Assembly (NCBI GenBank): GCA_029207755.1
Contig: JARCOQ010000006.1
Span: forward strand, 20,992,890 to 21,056,889
Length of the DNA: 64,000 bases
Reading direction: 5' to 3'
Source: Chamaea fasciata
Taxonomy: Eukaryota > Chordata > Aves > Passeriformes > Sylviidae
In this document: piece by piece, positions 61,768 through 64,000 of the stretch
Position numbering within the stretch: the stretch's first letter is position 1
Layout of the letters: each line of letters starts with the position of its first letter
Made by a program: the position numbers and the translations under genes
Notes under the pieces: generated by a model
Seen by the model: only the letters and a program-made list of their open reading frames with translations
Told to the model about the DNA's origin: nothing
The model's database searches: none

Positions 61768-62694
61768 GTAAGTGGTAAAAAATCACACAAAAGTTTACTG
61801 GCAAAAATATAGCCAAAGGCAAAGGAGTAAACACAACACCAAATTCAATATAAAACACTTTTTAGAGCATTAGTTTGCATTACTTTCACATTAACTTAGC
61901 ATAAACATAGCCCATTTAACCTAGAAACCTTTAAACCTATGAGATGTCAAGTTCTTCAAAAATGTTCCATGAAAGACGATTAGAAGAAGAAAGAGGGGGA
62001 AAGACAGAAAAAATATAGAAAACCACACGTATAGCTATCATCTCCTAGGGTTCCAACACATATGAGACAACTCCAGGGAAGCTGGCAGTGTCTAAGACAC
62101 GATTGCCTCATGGGGCTTTGTCTCAGCAGAAAGCAAGGCCTGACCCACCCTAAAATACACACACAGGCCTTGGCTTGAGACATTGATCTAATCCAGTCAC
62201 TGACAGTATTACTCTGTTTGGGTACCACTCTGACCAACACTGAAGCAAACTCTGTGACAGTGTTTCATTGCTATGGATTCTCAGCATTGCCTCTACAACA
62301 GATTACATGCATAACTGTGACTTCACCGAAAAATAAAGTTTTTAATTTGTGTTAATTGTTGAGAATCATTATTGGGAAAAATCAGATATGTACCTAGTGC
62401 AAATCCTCAGAGGCAAAATTTGTGGCAACAAATATGGTGTGTCTTGATAGCTGCGGCCCCATAGCAAGAAAAATGAGAGATAATGTGGAATACTTTGATA
62501 TCATGTAAGACTTGGGAACTTCCAGATTCCAGTATACTAGGTGTATTTCCTCTTTGCTCAAAAACATCCTCAGACCGATATAAAGATTGGGATTCTTTTA
62601 ATCACTACTATAAATAGTGGAAGAACACCTGTGCACTAGATACTGTTCACATCTGTATTCAGATCTAAGACACACATAGAGAATCATTGAAATT
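61768..62694. other. Mixed-composition sequence without a recognised gene
   Basis: The part from about 61990 to 62290 is more GC-balanced than its surroundings and is open on the minus strand for 86 codons. An AATAAA lies at 62331-62336. The texture is compatible with an old LTR or other repeat, but no boundaries or target duplication could be fixed. Confidence 0.4.
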
Positions 62695-64000
62695 TAGAAT
62701 CATAGAATGGCCTGGGTTAGAAGGGACCTTAAAGATTATCCACTTCCAAGCCACCTACTAGGAACCTTTCACTAGACCAGGTTTCTCAGGGATCCATCCA
62801 AACTGACCGTAAACACTTTCAGGTATGGGGCATCCACAACTCCTCTGAGCAACGTGTTCCAGTGCCTCACCATCCCCACAATAAAGATTTTTTTTTCCTA
62901 ATATCTAAATCTACTCCCTTTCAGTTTAAATCCACTTACCCTTGGTCCCATCACTACATGCTTTTGAAAAAAAGTCCTTCTTCAGCTTTGTTGCAGGACT
63001 TCTTTAAGTATTGGAAGGCTTCAATAAAGTCACCCCAGCATCTTCTCTTCTCCAGGCTGAAAAACCCCAATTTTCTCAGCCTTTCCTCATAGAAGTGTTC
63101 CATCCCTTTAATATTCTTGGTGTTCCTCTTCTGGACCCACTCCAACAGGTCCATGTCCTTCCTGTGCTGGGACTCCAGAGCTGGATGCAGCACTGCAGGT
63201 GGGGTCTCACCAGAGCAGAGGAGCAGAATCACCTCCCTGGCCCTGCTGGTCACAGGGCTCTGGGTGCAGCCCAGGATGCGTTTGGCTTTCTGGGCTGAGT
63301 GCCCACGGCTGGGTCACATCTAGCCTCTCACCCACCAGAAGCCTTGAGTCCTTCTCAGCAAGGCTGCTGTGGACCTGTTGAACCCCTTGTCTATGTTGTC
63401 CTGTGTATATCAAGGGTTGTCCTGACCCCTGACACAGGTGCAGCACCTCACACTTGGTTTAATTGTACTGCAACACTACTATGGGCCCACTCCTTGAGTT
63501 TGTCCAGAGCCCTCTAGATGGCATCCCATCCTTCAAGTGCATCAACTGCACCACTCAGCTTGGTGTCATCGGCAAATTTGCTGAGGGTTCCCTTGATCCC
63601 TTTGTCATTAATGAAGTTATTAAATAACATTGGTCCCAATGTAAACCCCTGAGGGACACCACTTGCCACTGATGTCCACTTATCAATTCCATCTCTCTCC
63701 AATTTAGAGATAAGGCTTTACAGAAGCCTTTACACTTATCTTTAGAGAAGATAAATGACATCTGTAGCCCTTCCCAATGTTGAAGCCAGTCTAACATAGA
63801 AGTCTGCTGGGTTGTTCAGGTAGGAATTTGCCCTTGGTGAAGCCAGGCATGCTGGCTGTCTTGAAACACCTCCCCGTTTTCTGTGTACTTTAGCACAGCT
63901 ACTAGGAGGAACTGTTACATGATCCCTCTGTTCCAGGCACAGAGGTGAGGTGGACAAGTTGGTAGTTCCCAGAGTCCTCCTTTCTGCCTTTTTAAAGATG
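62695..64000 (-). mobile_element. CR1 LINE retrotransposon, minus strand, running off the right edge
   Basis: The plus strand opens with the CR1 tail complement (gaatcatagaatggcctggg) and the 'agaagggaccttaaagatta' block. It runs through the whole 3' UTR in canonical order ('tctcttctccaggctgaaaa', 'cagcctttcctcatag', 'ctggatgcagcactgcagg') and into the reverse-transcriptase region (about 63490 to the end). At least 1.3 kb is present, and more should lie beyond base 64000. It is the best preserved CR1 in the window, but frameshifts and stops still break its ORF2. Confidence 0.94.
63514..63702 (-). pseudogene. CR1 ORF2 reverse-transcriptase fragment with FADD box
   Basis: This is the palm region of the CR1 reverse transcriptase. 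It reads SGVPQG, then [12 protein letters not shown], then [19 protein letters not shown]. The metal-binding FADD box is intact at 63565-63576, unlike the FVDN of the copy near 2341. The frame stops right after WDAI (stop codon just before 63514), where a working element continues, and upstream sequence lies in another frame (63555-63797). It is therefore a non-functional remnant. Confidence 0.88.

Noticed and set aside
62954..63517. Cluster of overlapping open frames on both strands near the right edge
   Set aside because: They lie in the GC-richer CR1 3' UTR, which has no coding function, and are shadows.
1..64000. CRISPR arrays, bacterial operons, phage or plasmid genes
   Set aside because: There are no regularly spaced direct repeats, no ribosome binding sites and no packed open frames. 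The repeats present are vertebrate (avian) ones.

Overview
The window looks like nuclear DNA from a bird, probably a perching bird (passerine) or close relative. The main evidence is repeats. At least nine fragments match the avian CR1 LINE, including its tail ending in copies of ATTCTATG and its reverse-transcriptase motifs. There is also a solo long terminal repeat (LTR) of a type I remember as abundant in songbird genomes, plus a remnant of a second avian retroviral LTR. The rest is AT-rich with few CpGs and many A/T homopolymers. There is no bacterial-style gene packing, ribosome binding site, operon or CRISPR array.

I can support no functional protein-coding gene and no tRNA, rRNA or snRNA gene. 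Apart from an artefactual lysine-rich frame over A-tracts, the longest open frames are about 100-117 codons. They lack recognisable domains and are what chance gives in AT-rich DNA. The window is best read as a gene desert or the inside of a very large intron. No promoter, CpG island or clear exon is visible. A few exon-like stretches are recorded at low confidence.

Layout. Bases 1-748 are unremarkable. A solo LTR occupies 749-1469, with inverted ends (TGTCTTGG...CCAAGACG) and a perfect 5-bp target duplication ATATT. Just beyond it, 1513-2870 is a 5'-truncated, minus-strand CR1 with a decayed reverse transcriptase. From 2871 to about 29570 the sequence is mostly AT-rich and unannotatable, broken by short CR1 pieces at 13890-13978 (+), 15900-16108 (+) and 18125-18290 (-). 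It also holds a 36-bp perfect palindrome at 10704-10739 and several homopolymers. A second LTR remnant lies at 29578-29880. CR1 pieces follow at 31590-31745 (-), 32075-32405 (+) and 35530-35590 (-). From 35591 to 54754 there are only simple repeats, notably A42 at 38798, a TA/TG block at 40752 and a G/T-only tract at 47596. A rearranged CR1 3' end (+) lies at 54755-55146. A third minus-strand CR1 enters the right edge (62695-64000) and keeps the reverse-transcriptase FADD motif, although its frame is interrupted.

No genes act together here; the history is one of repeat insertion and decay. I did not find a convincing new biological system. The items most worth checking are the dated-looking solo LTR, a leucine-rich-repeat-like relic after a good splice acceptor near 14031, a splice-site-flanked open frame at 61521-61767, and recurrent A/C-only tracts.
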